Below, piece after piece: positions 1 through 11,200 of a DNA stretch of 64,000 nucleotides (within the stretch, counting starts at the first letter, position 1; every line of letters begins with the position of its first letter). The stretch is from Euptelea pleiosperma. Its lineage: Eukaryota; Streptophyta; Magnoliopsida; Ranunculales; Eupteleaceae. The stretch covers positions 18,792,435 to 18,856,434 of the forward strand of contig CM068546.1 in NCBI GenBank assembly GCA_035048495.1. Direction: 5' to 3'. The notes under the pieces are model-generated. The model saw nothing but the letters and a program-made list of their open reading frames with translations. It had not been told where the DNA came from and made no database searches. The position numbers were made by a program, and so were the translations under genes.

Positions 1-1560
1 GATGCAGTAATGCAAGGGCAATTTCACGCCGAGTTCAAACGGGCAGCCTGCGTATATGGGGCACACTCGAGGTGGGATGGCTTGTGTGAAATGGGACCCA
101 CAAAGGAGGGTTCGACCGAGGGCCTGGATCTGGGCTATGCGATAAAGGAATTTGATCTCACGCTACCAAGAGTCGCGGCATTTGGGGAGTATTGGTTAGA
201 TGTCCTGCATCACGCAGGAAGAAGCAACATGCCCACTTGTCATTGTGGAATGGTAGCTTATTAAAGACCCATATGTGCATATGACACGTCATTGAAGACC
301 CCACACTAGGAAGATGTGCACATGGATGGATTTAGAGCATGATCGGAGCATTCTTGGAGGGCATCTTTATGATTTAGAGCGTGGTTGGAACATCCTTGGA
401 GGGCATCTCGATTTTAGTTCTTAGTGTTTTATTATTTTTGAACACCCACATTTGGGCATTAGAGGGGGGACGGTTTCCCTTTGGGACGTATTGGGTATTT
501 TGTGTTTGTTAGGCCTTCTTTAGTCTTTTGTTAGGATTAATCTTAGGGTTTAGAGAGTCCTTTAAATGCTTGTTTACTCTCATTTGAGGAGGTTAATGAA
601 TGATTAAGGATTAAAGAATCTCTTTTGAGCATTCTCCCAGAGATTGGATTCGTCTGAGACCAAAGGGGTTGAATCCCCACGTGTTCTCCAGATATTCTAC
701 GTGATTCTCCATTACAAGTATTTGACTTTCGATTTTTATGCATTCACAGCCTAATCTCTCGAACCACTTTCAAACATGCTTGGATCTTGTGGCCGAATCC
801 TCTTTTGATCCAAATCTATGGCACGTTTCACCCATAGTTCAGGCTTGTGATTGAAAATAGATCAAACCCTAGAACCCACTCCTCAAATCTAGAGAACTGG
901 GATCCTGATCAAACCAACAATCGGAATCCACCCAAACTTTAGTCGATCTTCTATTAGACCATAAGGAAGAGTGCGGTTTCATCATGGTGCCCAGATCACG
1001 GCTCGATCTCGATCGTCCGTTTGATCTTCCATCCAATTTGACCCGATTTTCATCTTGATAGCTCGGATGTCTTTCTACATCAGATCAGAAGATTATTTAT
1101 GGCTGCTATTAAATTTGCGAGCCATGAATAATTATTTTAAGGTTGTTGAAACCCATTCGCTTGCTTTAGATCAATCATGTGCCTTGATCTATGAACCTCG
1201 TGCCTTAAATACTTGATCAGTTAAACTCGTTGGGCTATAAAAACTTCTCAAAATCTTGGATTAAGGTTTAAGAAACTCTTTATTGATTATTGGATTGATT
1301 CTCTAGGCTAGAAGAAGCCAGACTTCCATAAACCCCTGCCTATTAATTTTGTTAGGCTTGCACTGCAGCATTGTGGCATGATTCTAACTTTGAGTAACAC
1401 CCGAAGTTGATTTTTTTAATTGATTTGCATGATGATCATTATAATTGTTGTTGTTCCTAGTAATTATATTTAATCTCAGCTTCCTTAGTTAGGGTCATAT
1501 CATTAGTCTTGGATCAAGAACCTTTGCACCTTGCTTTTCCTACTCTATCATATCTCAGAT
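1..1560. repeat. LTR-like noncoding remnant at the window edge
   Basis: I recognise no gene here. An 84-codon open frame at 10-264 matches no family I know. From about 300 to 780 the sequence looks like the U3/R/U5 part of a plant LTR: two near-copies of a roughly 43-bp block (about 329-412) containing GGAGGGCATCT, a purine run AGAGGGGGGACGG near 460, and a stretch near 620-660 like the R/U5 region of Gypsy LTRs. From 780 to 1560 I see nothing definable. Both the LTR assignment and its limits are inference. Confidence 0.35.
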
Positions 1561-1599
1561 TTCCAAGGGGCCAAGATTCAAGATTGTGTTACAACCATA

Positions 1600-2640
1600 G
1601 ATGGAGTAGCATCTTGGAACTTTGGATTCGGAAGAAATCTCAATGATTGGGAGATGGATAGAATTGGAGCTCTGATATCTAGAGTTGGAGAATGACCAAT
1701 TTTTGATGTTAGACTCGGATAAGAGATTATGGAGATGGGATCTGAAGGGTATTTTTACAGTTAGATCCTTTTTCCTTCACATTTCTCTGAGGGGTCCGAG
1801 GTTTTTTTTCAGCAAAATTGGTTTGTGGGCTTCCTATCGCATCCAAAGTAATCTTTGTTTGGAAAGCTTCTCTAGACAAGATTTTGACCATAGATCACCT
1901 GAACAGTAGGGAGATGATGTTGCCAAATAGATGTTCTCTGTGCAAATCAAACGCAGAGACATTGGATCATTTGTTCATCCATTGCCCTTTCACATATTCT
2001 ATTTGGCATATTTTCTTTTCTCTATTTGGTATTTGTTATGTGCTTCCGGATCATGTGATGTTTTTGGTTCAAGGAAGTTCTCATAATGATTGCGAAGGGA
2101 GAGAGTGATATCTTTGGCGTATCCTTCCTTTTGCTATCATGTGGGCTATTTGGAAAGAAAGGAATTCACTCATTTTTTAGGACAAAAAAGAAGATATTCT
2201 CAGGGTGCTGTTGAAAGTTAAACCTTTTTTTGTATATTTGGTCCTCTACCTCTCTTGAGTTTAGAGGATGCTTTTATGATTCCTATCTTTAGATGGGATG
2301 AACTGTTAGGCTTGACTATCCTCTCTTGAGGTCCTATTTAGTTTTGATCGATGGATCCCTCCTTGAGGTCTATCTAGGTTGTATCTTTTGGGGTTAAGGG
2401 TTTCAAGGGCTCTCGGAAAGAAGCTCGTTAGGTGCATTTCAATAAATCTCTTTCTAATCAAAAAGGGATATTGACGAACTAATGGTTGGTGCCTCGTTGA
2501 ACCTGTTCTATGTTAATCAATGCCGTCAGTGAGTGTGCGTTCCTGCACGATACGGCTTTTTGGCCGAGCCGTATCTTGCCAGTTGTTTACTTTACTTAAG
2601 GCAAGTCTTTTCCCTTTCTTTAATCATACTTATCAAAAAA
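1600..2640 (+). mobile_element. LINE (L1-type) ORF2 3' remnant, copy 1
   Basis: Degenerate 3' end of a plant L1-type LINE. Frames between 1600 and 2160 read, with shifts and stops, as the region after the reverse transcriptase: an NDWEMDRI-type stretch, then a zf-RVT zinc-binding module at about 1920-2010 with CSLC, a DHLFIHC motif and a following IWHIFF. A WAIWKERN motif at about 2140-2170 is typical of the tail of this protein. The 3' end near 2620-2640 runs into CTTATCAAAAAAAA, matching the short A-rich 3' ends of the other LINE copies here. It is non-functional. The 5' border is not defined. Confidence 0.7.
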
Positions 2641-2644
2641 AATA

Positions 2645-3555
2645 GAAGGTTTCTACATCCTACATTCGAGGAAGTAGCACAAGATGGAATCCTTGGTGTA
2701 TCACTAATAATGCATACCTTGTCATTCTTTGGTTTTTTAGGGGGCATGTTTCATCACATTTTGGTATCCTAGAATCTCTTATTCCAAATAAAGAATTTCT
2801 AAATAGAGAAGCTATAAAGTAGTGAGCTTTATTTTTCATTAGACAAGTTACGCTTGCTAAATGCCACGGGTTATCCTATTTCTCTTCAAAATGGTCAATT
2901 CCTTGTAAGGTTTAAAATGTCTCATCCTGGACTAGCTCTTGAATGAAACGCAGAAAGTTTAGCCATCTTATCTAGGTCGCTGTGCTGGCTGAGTTGCTCA
3001 TGAAATCAAGGTTTTAAACATGAGTCATGCGTTTTGGCTTCATTTGAAATTTTATACAAGTGCACTCAATGCAATTATTTAACTCTTGCATCGATTCTAA
3101 TATGCATTCTAAAACCAGAAGTATCAAAAGATTCAAAACTACAACATCAATGAGTTTCGGGTAGTACAATCAACAATGCACAAAGTAAACAGAAACAGGA
3201 TATTGAGATTGAGTTAGGAACTAAACTGAAGTACTTCTCCATAAATCATTAAATGAATTCAAGAGAGAGAAACCAAGTGCAAATCCAAACCTTCTAATAG
3301 CAGACCAACAAAGGAAAACGATGTATGAAGCCATAATTCCGGAAGATAAAAGACCTCTATTAACCTGTAGTAAGCATCCCAATAAAAATTTATCAAAAGA
3401 AGAGTACCAATTATTTAAAACCTTGATGAAAGAGCAAGGTTCATTTTAAGATGCAGTTGTGTTATCATTACTTGGATCTAACACATAACCTTCTACTTCT
3501 AGTCAAGTTGGTTGAAAGTAACACTTGTAACAACACAGATAAACTGCAACACATA
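2645..3555. other. No gene seen
   Basis: AT-rich DNA between two retroelement remnants. I see no supported exon, repeat boundary or RNA gene. Confidence 0.5.
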
Positions 3556-3559
3556 AAGT

Positions 3560-3780
3560 TCTACTCGTAGAAACTTCTCATACATAAGACGATGGATATC
3601 CAAGGAAAATACACTTCAAAGCCTTTTGATCTAACTTGACACATTTAGGACAATGAACAAGCACATAACAGACACAGCCAAAAAAAATTTGAAGAACTGA
3701 TAATGAAGGATGATCCAGATGAAGGAGAGAAATAGGAGTTTGAAAGTTAAGAACACGAGAGGGCATGCATAAACTCAGGC
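3560..3780 (-). pseudogene. Copia integrase C-terminal fragment
   Basis: The minus-strand frame at 3578-3766 reads PSRVLNFQTP, then an FGCVCYV motif, then LDQKALKCIFLGYPS. This is the hallmark region just after the integrase core of Ty1/Copia polyproteins; the same motif occurs at about 12520-12700 and 19870-19960. It is a short scrap without LTRs, abutting LINE copy 2. Confidence 0.75.
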
Positions 3781-3829
3781 TACCTATTTCTTATCATAAG
3801 AAATCTTCAATTTGATCTGGTACAAAAAA

Positions 3830-5410
3830 GGAGATTTTTGGGTTCTTGAGTCTTGAGAATGCAAGATGGTTGATAGGCACTGGGAAATCAATTTTTGGAA
3901 TGATGTGTGGTTGTCGGGGAGCATCTTGGACACAATGAACATTCCTATCACCTTTAGAAGCAATCTAAGAGCGACAGTAGCAGACTTCATATTCATGATC
4001 AGATTTTGTGCATCGACATCCCCATGGATCCAGGTGAGGACATTTCAATTTGGTTGAAATCTGGTGATGGTACTCTTTCCTTTAAAGGTGCTTATGAGCA
4101 GACTCGGCTTAAAGCTTCTAAGATTTTTGGGGGAAAGCCATATGGACTAAGTTCATCCCTCCTAGGCGTTCAGTCTTCTTATGGTGGTTAATCTATAACT
4201 GTTTACCAACCTACGATATTTTGTGGAAGAGGGGCTTTCATATTGTTACATGTTGCTTCCTATGTGCTGCTCTTTGTTATCCAGAAACGGCACAACACTT
4301 ATTTATTGATTGTGACTTTGCATGTGGGATTCGGGCCAAGGTTCATGAGCAATTTGGTCGCAGCTTCAGTAATTTACTCAACGTCCTGCACTTAATCAAG
4401 GAAGATGTCAAAAATTTATAGTGAGCAGATTGGAGAGCTTTGGTTTTCAGCCGTCATTGGTGCTTTTGGGGCTTTGGAAGGTGCGTAACCAGGCTAGATT
4501 CGATAAAGAGACACCTAACCTTCATAGATAGCTAAGCACTCTCCTACTTTCGATCCAATATGCAGCTAAGATCTCCAGCGGGTCTATGGGTAACTCAATT
4601 CATGATTTATTTATCCTCAGAGATTTGAACACTCGAGGGAAGCCAAGATGTGCTCCTTCGATCAATGAAGTTTTATGGTCTCCTTCACTTCAGGATGGAT
4701 TAAAATTAACATTGATGGTGGCATGGTGCAGCTAGAGTAGCCCAGGTCAAGCAGGTTGGGGGGGTATTTTTCGTAATTGGAGGGGGCTGGTTCTGGGTGC
4801 TTTATCCATGGGCCTTGGCATTACTTCAGCTCTCCAAGCGTAATTGATGACTGTCATCACAGGCATTGTGACTGCATGGGATAAGGGATGGCATTGACTA
4901 TGGCTGGAGTGTGACTCCGACTTGGTTATTAGCCTTCTTTCAAAAAGAAAACATGATGTTCCATGGTACTTAAAGCTAAGGAATAAGTGCCTGAATTTTC
5001 TTCACACAATCGGCTTGATGCAATTTCGATTCTCCCATATTTATAGAGAGGGGAATGGAGCAGCTGACAAACTAGCAAACAAGGGTGTGACTCTGATTGA
5101 TTCCATGACATGGTGGCTTCTACTCCAGCGTGTGCACATCAAGAAGTTGTTTCCGACTTGCTTTGTTTACCAATGTATGGTTTTAGATTTTGTTAGCTGC
5201 TTCCAGAATCTCAACCTAGGATTGTGGGGTATAAATGATAAACTTTCTCTTAGGCATGACTGTCGATGGAATTGCTCCTAGATAAGTGGGTCTTAGAGTC
5301 GAAGGTGATATAATTCCATTTTCCTGATCCTTGGCTTCTACAGCTTTCTGTTTTCCACTTTGATGTAATTATTTCCTTTTATTAATTATATTTTTCCTCT
5401 TTTAAGAAAA
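3830..5410 (+). mobile_element. LINE (L1-type) ORF2 3' remnant with RNase H, copy 2
   Basis: Decayed plant L1-type LINE. In order: a region with INFWNDVWL (about 3880-3920), typical just after the reverse transcriptase; a zf-RVT module (about 4230-4330) with CCFLC and QHLFIDC; then an RNase H-like domain (about 4700-5100). The RNase H part includes GWGGIFRN, WLECDSDLVI and the C-terminal SHIYREGNGAADKLAN signature of the plant RVT_3 family. Frames are interrupted by stops and shifts, so it is inactive. The 3' end lies near 5400 in a short A-rich run. Its RNase H module is not visible in LINE copies 1, 3 and 4, which suggests a different lineage or longer retention. Confidence 0.8.
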
Positions 5411-6003
5411 AGACCAAGGATGGAGGGGGGTTTTCCTTTTGTTTTCACTAGAATGAATGTTTTACACCAGAAGACCCTCTATTTTAAGTAATTTTCTCTA
5501 TCTCCTTTACAGATTGAACTGTAGTGGCAAAGAGGTAAATAAACCATGCAAATTGCTATTAAAGTGTTAGACTTAGAGTTGTCACTTAAATAATTTCTAA
5601 ATAAATAAATAAGTACAAAAAGGAGATAGAGTCTTTTAAGAAAAAAAAATTAAAACAATGATTTTAAAGAAATGATACTACCACACTAGTCAAAGACCCA
5701 TGCAAACTCATTTTGATATGTCTAACAATGCTCTTACACGTTAAAATAGAAAGAACCGAAAATCGCAATGTTGTTGTAACATAAATCTATATCAATCAGT
5801 CAATACATCTACTATGTAGTTTAATGTATGCATCCGTTGTAGTCTACCACATTTTGTTTTTCTTTTCTTTTCCTTCTCCATTTTTTTATGAGTATACATC
5901 TATCACAGCCTACCTGTATTCTCTAAGTTTAATATATATGTGTGTGTGTGTGATACAAAAGTACATAAATGCCCTTAATGAGCTGTAGCAACTCAAGAGA
6001 TTA
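5411..6003. other. No gene seen; TG microsatellite
   Basis: AT-rich noncoding DNA with a short (TG)n run at about 5938-5952. The last part (about 5900-6011) is probably LTR sequence of the Copia remnant that resumes at 7161 on the other side of the hAT-type insertion. Confidence 0.45.
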
Positions 6004-6011
6004 CATGGGAC

Positions 6012-7152
6012 CAAGGAAATAAATTTCACGAAATTATCGAAATATTTCGCGAAAGATTTCCATTTTCTAGGTTACCGACAGGAAAGAATACTTACGTCGA
6101 AATAATGTTAAATTTCCCGAAATATTTCCATTCATGTCGAAATATTTCGCAAGAACAGTAAATTTCGATCAATTGACAGTGTAAATATGTATTATTTCGG
6201 TCAAAATGTTTCGACATGTATGGAAATATTGGAAACATTTCAATCGTAGGTAGGAAACATCTCATTTGAGCTCAAAACTGCTATAAATCTCATATTTGAT
6301 CCATTTAACCCCTTTCCATACATTTTGTTTATACAAAAGATCAATCCATTGTAGATTTTTTAGTTCGTGGATTGATCGTGAGGAAGAATCAAATCTCGTT
6401 TGGGAGTTTTTCAAATTCGAAATATACATAAGGATAAAATTTCTTGCTACAAATAAATACGTTAGGTTTTCATTAAATTTATGAATCTATGATGCATTTA
6501 CACTAGATTTGTGCACAGAGTGAAGATCGTCTAGGATGAAAATTTGGAATTTGGGAAAAACTCCAATTTCATTGGTTTTTACCCTAAACATCCATGATTA
6601 TGCATAAATTGATTATATGTTGCATAACTTAGCCTGTTCTACAAGTTGGTTGGGTTAAAAAAAATTCAAAAAAAATTAACCCTAATTTTATTTTCAAATA
6701 AAAAGTTAAATAAAGGTTATAAGTTAATAGTAAATAGGTTTTCTAAAATTACATATAATGTTAAAAAATTAATGTAAGTGAATAAGGATTTGTTAATATA
6801 TTACTTTATGACTTTTTTATAATTAGCAATTAAATAATAGTTATATAATTAAATTAAACCTTGGCTATTAAAGGTACTTGCCGCAACATATTATAGACCA
6901 TTATGGTCATTCATTTCCACACTACGTATGGTTGTATATTATGGTTTGAAAGCTTATGTGTGTTTTTATGCTTGTTTCATCATTTCCCAAACTTTCCACA
7001 AACATTTCCACAATATTTCCATCATTTCCGCATTATTTCCATCATTTCCACGAAAAATGTATTATTTCCACACTGGTCGAAAATATTTCCACGAAATATT
7101 TCCATTTTTAGACTGGTCGAAATAAACCTCGAAACCGAAATTTATTTCTTTG
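6012..7152. mobile_element. Non-autonomous hAT-type element with subterminal palindromes
   Basis: The termini are inverted repeats CAAGGAAATAAATTTC (left) and CAAAGAAATAAATTTC (right, read inward), with one mismatch in 16. They are flanked by a perfect 8-bp direct repeat CATGGGAC at 6004-6011 and 7153-7160. An 8-bp duplication and TIRs starting with CA fit the hAT superfamily. Both subterminal zones are rich in CGAAATATTTC-type palindromes (about 6033, 6118, 6138, 7080 and 7095), which fits transposase-binding repeats. No transposase is encoded. Small open frames at 6296-6484 and 6903-7199 match nothing. The element sits inside a Copia LTR. Confidence 0.75.
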
Positions 7153-7160
7153 CATGGGAC

Positions 7161-7330
7161 CAAACTTCCCTCGACATAAACAAAATAGACACTATATAAC
7201 ATTCTCCTACACTCCCCTTTAATTTGGAGAATGGACGTCAAACATGCCCAGCTTGGACAGCTACATGAAGTGACTGGCTTCAGAAGTTTGTAGTGAGACC
7301 TTTTACACTTGATAGGTTGATAGGGGATTC
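7161..7330 (-). pseudogene. Copia 3' end remnant (RNase H C-terminus, PPT, LTR start)
   Basis: Read on the minus strand, about 7215-7270 gives KLGMFDVHSPN followed by a stop, the usual C-terminus of Copia RNase H. It is followed by the purine tract AAAGGGGAG and then by a TGTAGGAGAATG LTR-like start. LTR sequence continues to about 7161 and resumes left of the hAT-type element at 6011. Confidence 0.6.
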
Positions 7331-8095
7331 CTGATCTAGAGGGGCTTTTGGTGTAAAAGCAATTTACTGCGACGTAAAGGGGATCGTTGCTTATCTTTTT
7401 AAGCAATGGCACACTTTCAATTAAGACTGAAAAAAGGGTTATGAGCATCAGCCAAGAGGCTCCATCCTATTGGAAGTCCTTTTTGGGCTAGATTTGACAA
7501 CTAATCTCATCTATATGTACATATTAGATAATACCCCAAAACCAAATTCACCATTCTCCATTCAGTCCAGAATTTGCAACCTTACTACTGAATCATGAGA
7601 GAGAGAGAGTTAATCTAGGGTGTCCATATGTTCGTACGACCTTAGCAGAGAAGAGAGAGAGGACTAGTAGTTGAATCCCTTCTTGAACTAAAAGGTATGC
7701 CTAAACCCAACTAATAGTTGTAGGTTATTCATTGCTTTTAAGCAGTGTAGAATGTCCTTGCGGCACAAAAAACAGATTATGGTTCACACTGACCGAAAAA
7801 TGAACATAACGTTTATCCCTCTAGCAGTTGCAAATCCCCCAAGTGTTCCACCCAATCAAGTTCACAAGGTACTTGGTGACTAAAACTTCATTTGCTAAGG
7901 AAAGCCCATGTTAAATTTCTGTAAAGCCAATTGTTAGTAATACCAAGAAAAGAGTTGGTTGTCTTGACTAAATTATTTGATCCATTCTATTATGAAGACA
8001 TGTACTGTAATATTAAAAGCATGAAGTCACATTGTGGGGGAAATAATTGTTACTTGCTGAAAATATATAAAGTAGAAGTTCCTCAAACAGCATAC
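7331..8095. other. Noncoding; SERINC intron 6 or downstream DNA
   Basis: It contains a GA-rich run (about 7597-7612 and 7650-7662) and otherwise nothing recognisable. I looked on the minus strand for the next SERINC exon (the family usually continues with a serine/glycine-rich loop and further membrane spans) and did not find one. Confidence 0.5.
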
Positions 8096-8267
8096 CTTTG
8101 AATGTAGGGATATAACCATCATTACTAGAAGCAAGATCACAGTCCATGTTATGAAGAATATGTTGAGAGTGCATGACGGCCTTGGGGCGTAGAGCAAGTA
8201 CATCAACACAATTCCACATAATGAAGCAATGTAGAAAATGGTTGACATGAATAACCCAAGCAAGTAG
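8096..8267 (-). CDS. SERINC exon 6
   Basis: An ATACAG acceptor and a GTATGC donor bound 172 nt. It encodes [20 protein letters not shown] and [19 protein letters not shown], two membrane spans typical of the family, and ends in phase 0 after SLHSK. The next exon is not visible in the window. Confidence 0.92.
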
Positions 8268-11200
8268 CTGTATGTGATAAAAGGATTGATACATCAACCA
8301 CTTCACAATTAGACAATTTATGAAAGCAAGTTAATGCAATGAAGTAAAAGTACTAAATGTATTTAAATTCATAAAAGCAAGTATCCATGCGACGCATTGA
8401 AAGCATGGCAAAATTCTCCTATTCAAACTAGAGGCTTGTCCCCTCATGAGGATCAATCTTTTACTCGACAATTGAAGTACCAAAAAGGAACAAGATAGAG
8501 AAGGAACCATGCATATTTTTTGTTAACATGGTACCATTGCTAGAGACAAGGGTATTGTTTCCATTTGTGTAACTAATTCTAAGCATTGTGTTGCTTTGTT
8601 TTCTTTTTCTGTTTGTACCTTTATAATAACATAAATAGGAGAGCAAAGGAGCAATCGCACAAACTTCTGCAGGGATATTATTGCTTAACACGGTTGCAAA
8701 GGTACATGCATGCAGATTCTGATTTTAAAAATTAGAAAAAATAGGTTTCTGTGATTTTTATTCATTTTTGTTCTGTTTTCAAAACAATGTCAGCAGGGAA
8801 AACAACTCTGTAACTTCGTGACAGAGTTGCTTCCACTCCAGAGGCATTTTCCCTTTAATTCATCTCATGGTAGGTTCAATGACTTCTGCGATCACCCTAT
8901 TTCGATCTATAGTCATCGAGAGATATGATCCTCTGAAGTTTCATCGTTATTGTTTTTCTATATGTCAAAATTCGTGAATTTTAGGTTTTTAACTGTTTTA
9001 ATCTTTGGTTAACCTCCTTTGTCCTTAGGTGACTAGACTTAACCTAGTTGATCTTTATACCTTATTTTATGTTTGACCCTGGGTGGTTTTTTTTTTTCAT
9101 AAGCATAAACTTTATTAAAAAGAAGGCAAAGCCAAGCCGAAACAGGGGAAACAGCTATAGAGGTCGAGGAGACCTACTAAAGACTGAAACAAAGCAGAAA
9201 AAAAAAAAGAACAACAAGAAAACAAACAGAAGAAAAGCATCCCTAGAACATAGGACGTCCCAGCGGAAAACAAAGTCTTCGAAGAATATCCCTCTACACT
9301 CTAAGAGCGCCTTAAACTAGATGAACAACCCCCCTTAATACTGAGGATGATCGAAGTCATGTCTCCGCTCTTATCTTCAACGGTTCTCTTATTTCTCTCC
9401 CTCCACAGACCCCAAGCTATTGCAAAGGGAAGCATCCTTCATAGAATATGACTTCTAGAAGAGAACGCTTGAGAATGCCAACAGAAAAGGAGGTCCATAA
9501 AGGAGTCCAGCATCACCCAAGACATACCGAACTCCGAGAGAAAGGAAGACCAAACCTCCCTAGCAACGGCGTAATGCAAGAAGAGATGATTAACAGATTC
9601 CCCGTGGTGCATGCACATCAAATAGTAATAATAAACCCTCTAGAAATCAAGTGATCCATTATCTATATCTTCTCCAAAGAGGCTAGCCAAACAAAGAAAG
9701 CGATCTTGGTCGGGACCTTCAAACTCCAAACCAAAGAAACGGGAAAGCAAGAACCATCCGATCTGACCGAGCTCTCATATAAAGAACGAACTGAAAAACC
9801 GTAAGTCTTATATGTGGGGATTGTGTTTGACCCTTATGGACTTCATATGTGGAGCGACCCGTATTTCTTTTCAACCCTCATGCTCTATCTTGGGTTTCTA
9901 GGTCGATCCATGGATTGTCCGTCAAACAAACCATGGATATTGGATTTGGAGCGTGACATCCACTGGGATGAACCATGGGGTTGTTTTTTATTTTTAGAGA
10001 TTTGTGATTGATATTTATTTCTAGAAGAAACTGTAGAGTGTATTTGGGGAGGGGGAGTCTAAAAAGATGTAAGTACCTATTTCTAGGGTCTTCAAGAGTT
10101 TTATTAAATTAGGAAAGTTAATCAAGAAGGAAAGACATCAAAATATGTTACTAATAGGATAAGTGGTTAGTTTGCTTTAGAAGATGGCTAGGATTAAAGT
10201 GGTTACATAGGGTTTTTAGGGCTTCTACAAAGTCATTATGTACGTATTAAAAGGGATTTTCTTCAATAGTGACATAGTAGAAGTTCTTCAGTTCTGCACG
10301 TAGAGGAAAGAGAAGAGAGAAGATGGAGAAGATGGGTTATGTGTGTTAACCCTACACACACCCCAATAAATCTTATTTATATTAATAAGTGTGGGCCCTT
10401 ACATAAGTGAGAAAATAAGTACATAGAGACACCAAACAATAGCTAATAACAGAGACGTCCTTCAACACTCCCCCTCAAATTGGGACATAGATATCAATCA
10501 TGCCCAACTTGTCCAAGCACTTAGTAAACGGAGCCGATGCAACACCTTCCGTGAGAATGTCTGCTAGCTGATCATATGTAGGAATGAAAGGAGTGCAGAT
10601 AACTCCCAATGTCACTTTTTCAAGAATAAAGTGACGATCCACCTCGATGTGTTTGGTCCTGTCATGTTGAACTGGGTTGTGGGCAATACTTATCGCCGCC
10701 TTGTTGGATCCTTCTACTGGGAAACCGAGTTCTCCAAGTAACACCTTAAGCCACAATAACTCACAGACACCATGGGCCATTGATCGGAACTCAGCTTCTG
10801 CACTCGACCGTGCAACGACCTGTTGTTTTTTACTTCGCCATGTAACCAGATTTCCTCCCACAAAAGTACAATACCCTGATGTAGATCGCCTATCATCTTG
10901 GGCTCCTGCCCAATCCGCACCTGTGAAACCCTCCACACGCATGTGGCCCTGATGATTGAATAGTAGACCACGACCTTGGGAAGATTTTAAGTACCTCAAA
11001 ATCCTGTAGGCAGCTTCCAAATGTGGAGTCCGAGGAGAATGCATATACTGACTTACTACACTCACTGCATATGCAATGTCAGGGCGAGTATGTGCCAGGT
11101 ATATAAGTCTCCCTACCAATCGCTAGAAGCTACTCACATCCTCCAAAGGCTCTCCAGACTGACCATCGAGTTTATGATTTGCCTCAATGCGTGTGTCGAC

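Noticed and set aside
10..264. 84-codon open frame at the left edge
   Set aside because: No recognisable motif and probably retroelement leader or LTR DNA; not supported as a gene.
7062..7448. 128-codon minus-strand frame overlapping the hAT-type element
   Set aside because: It crosses the element border and is a shadow of a decayed Copia 3' end in another frame.
1..8095. Remaining SERINC exons
   Set aside because: I looked on the minus strand for the C-terminal membrane spans and loop motifs and found only retroelement remnants, so no exon is called.
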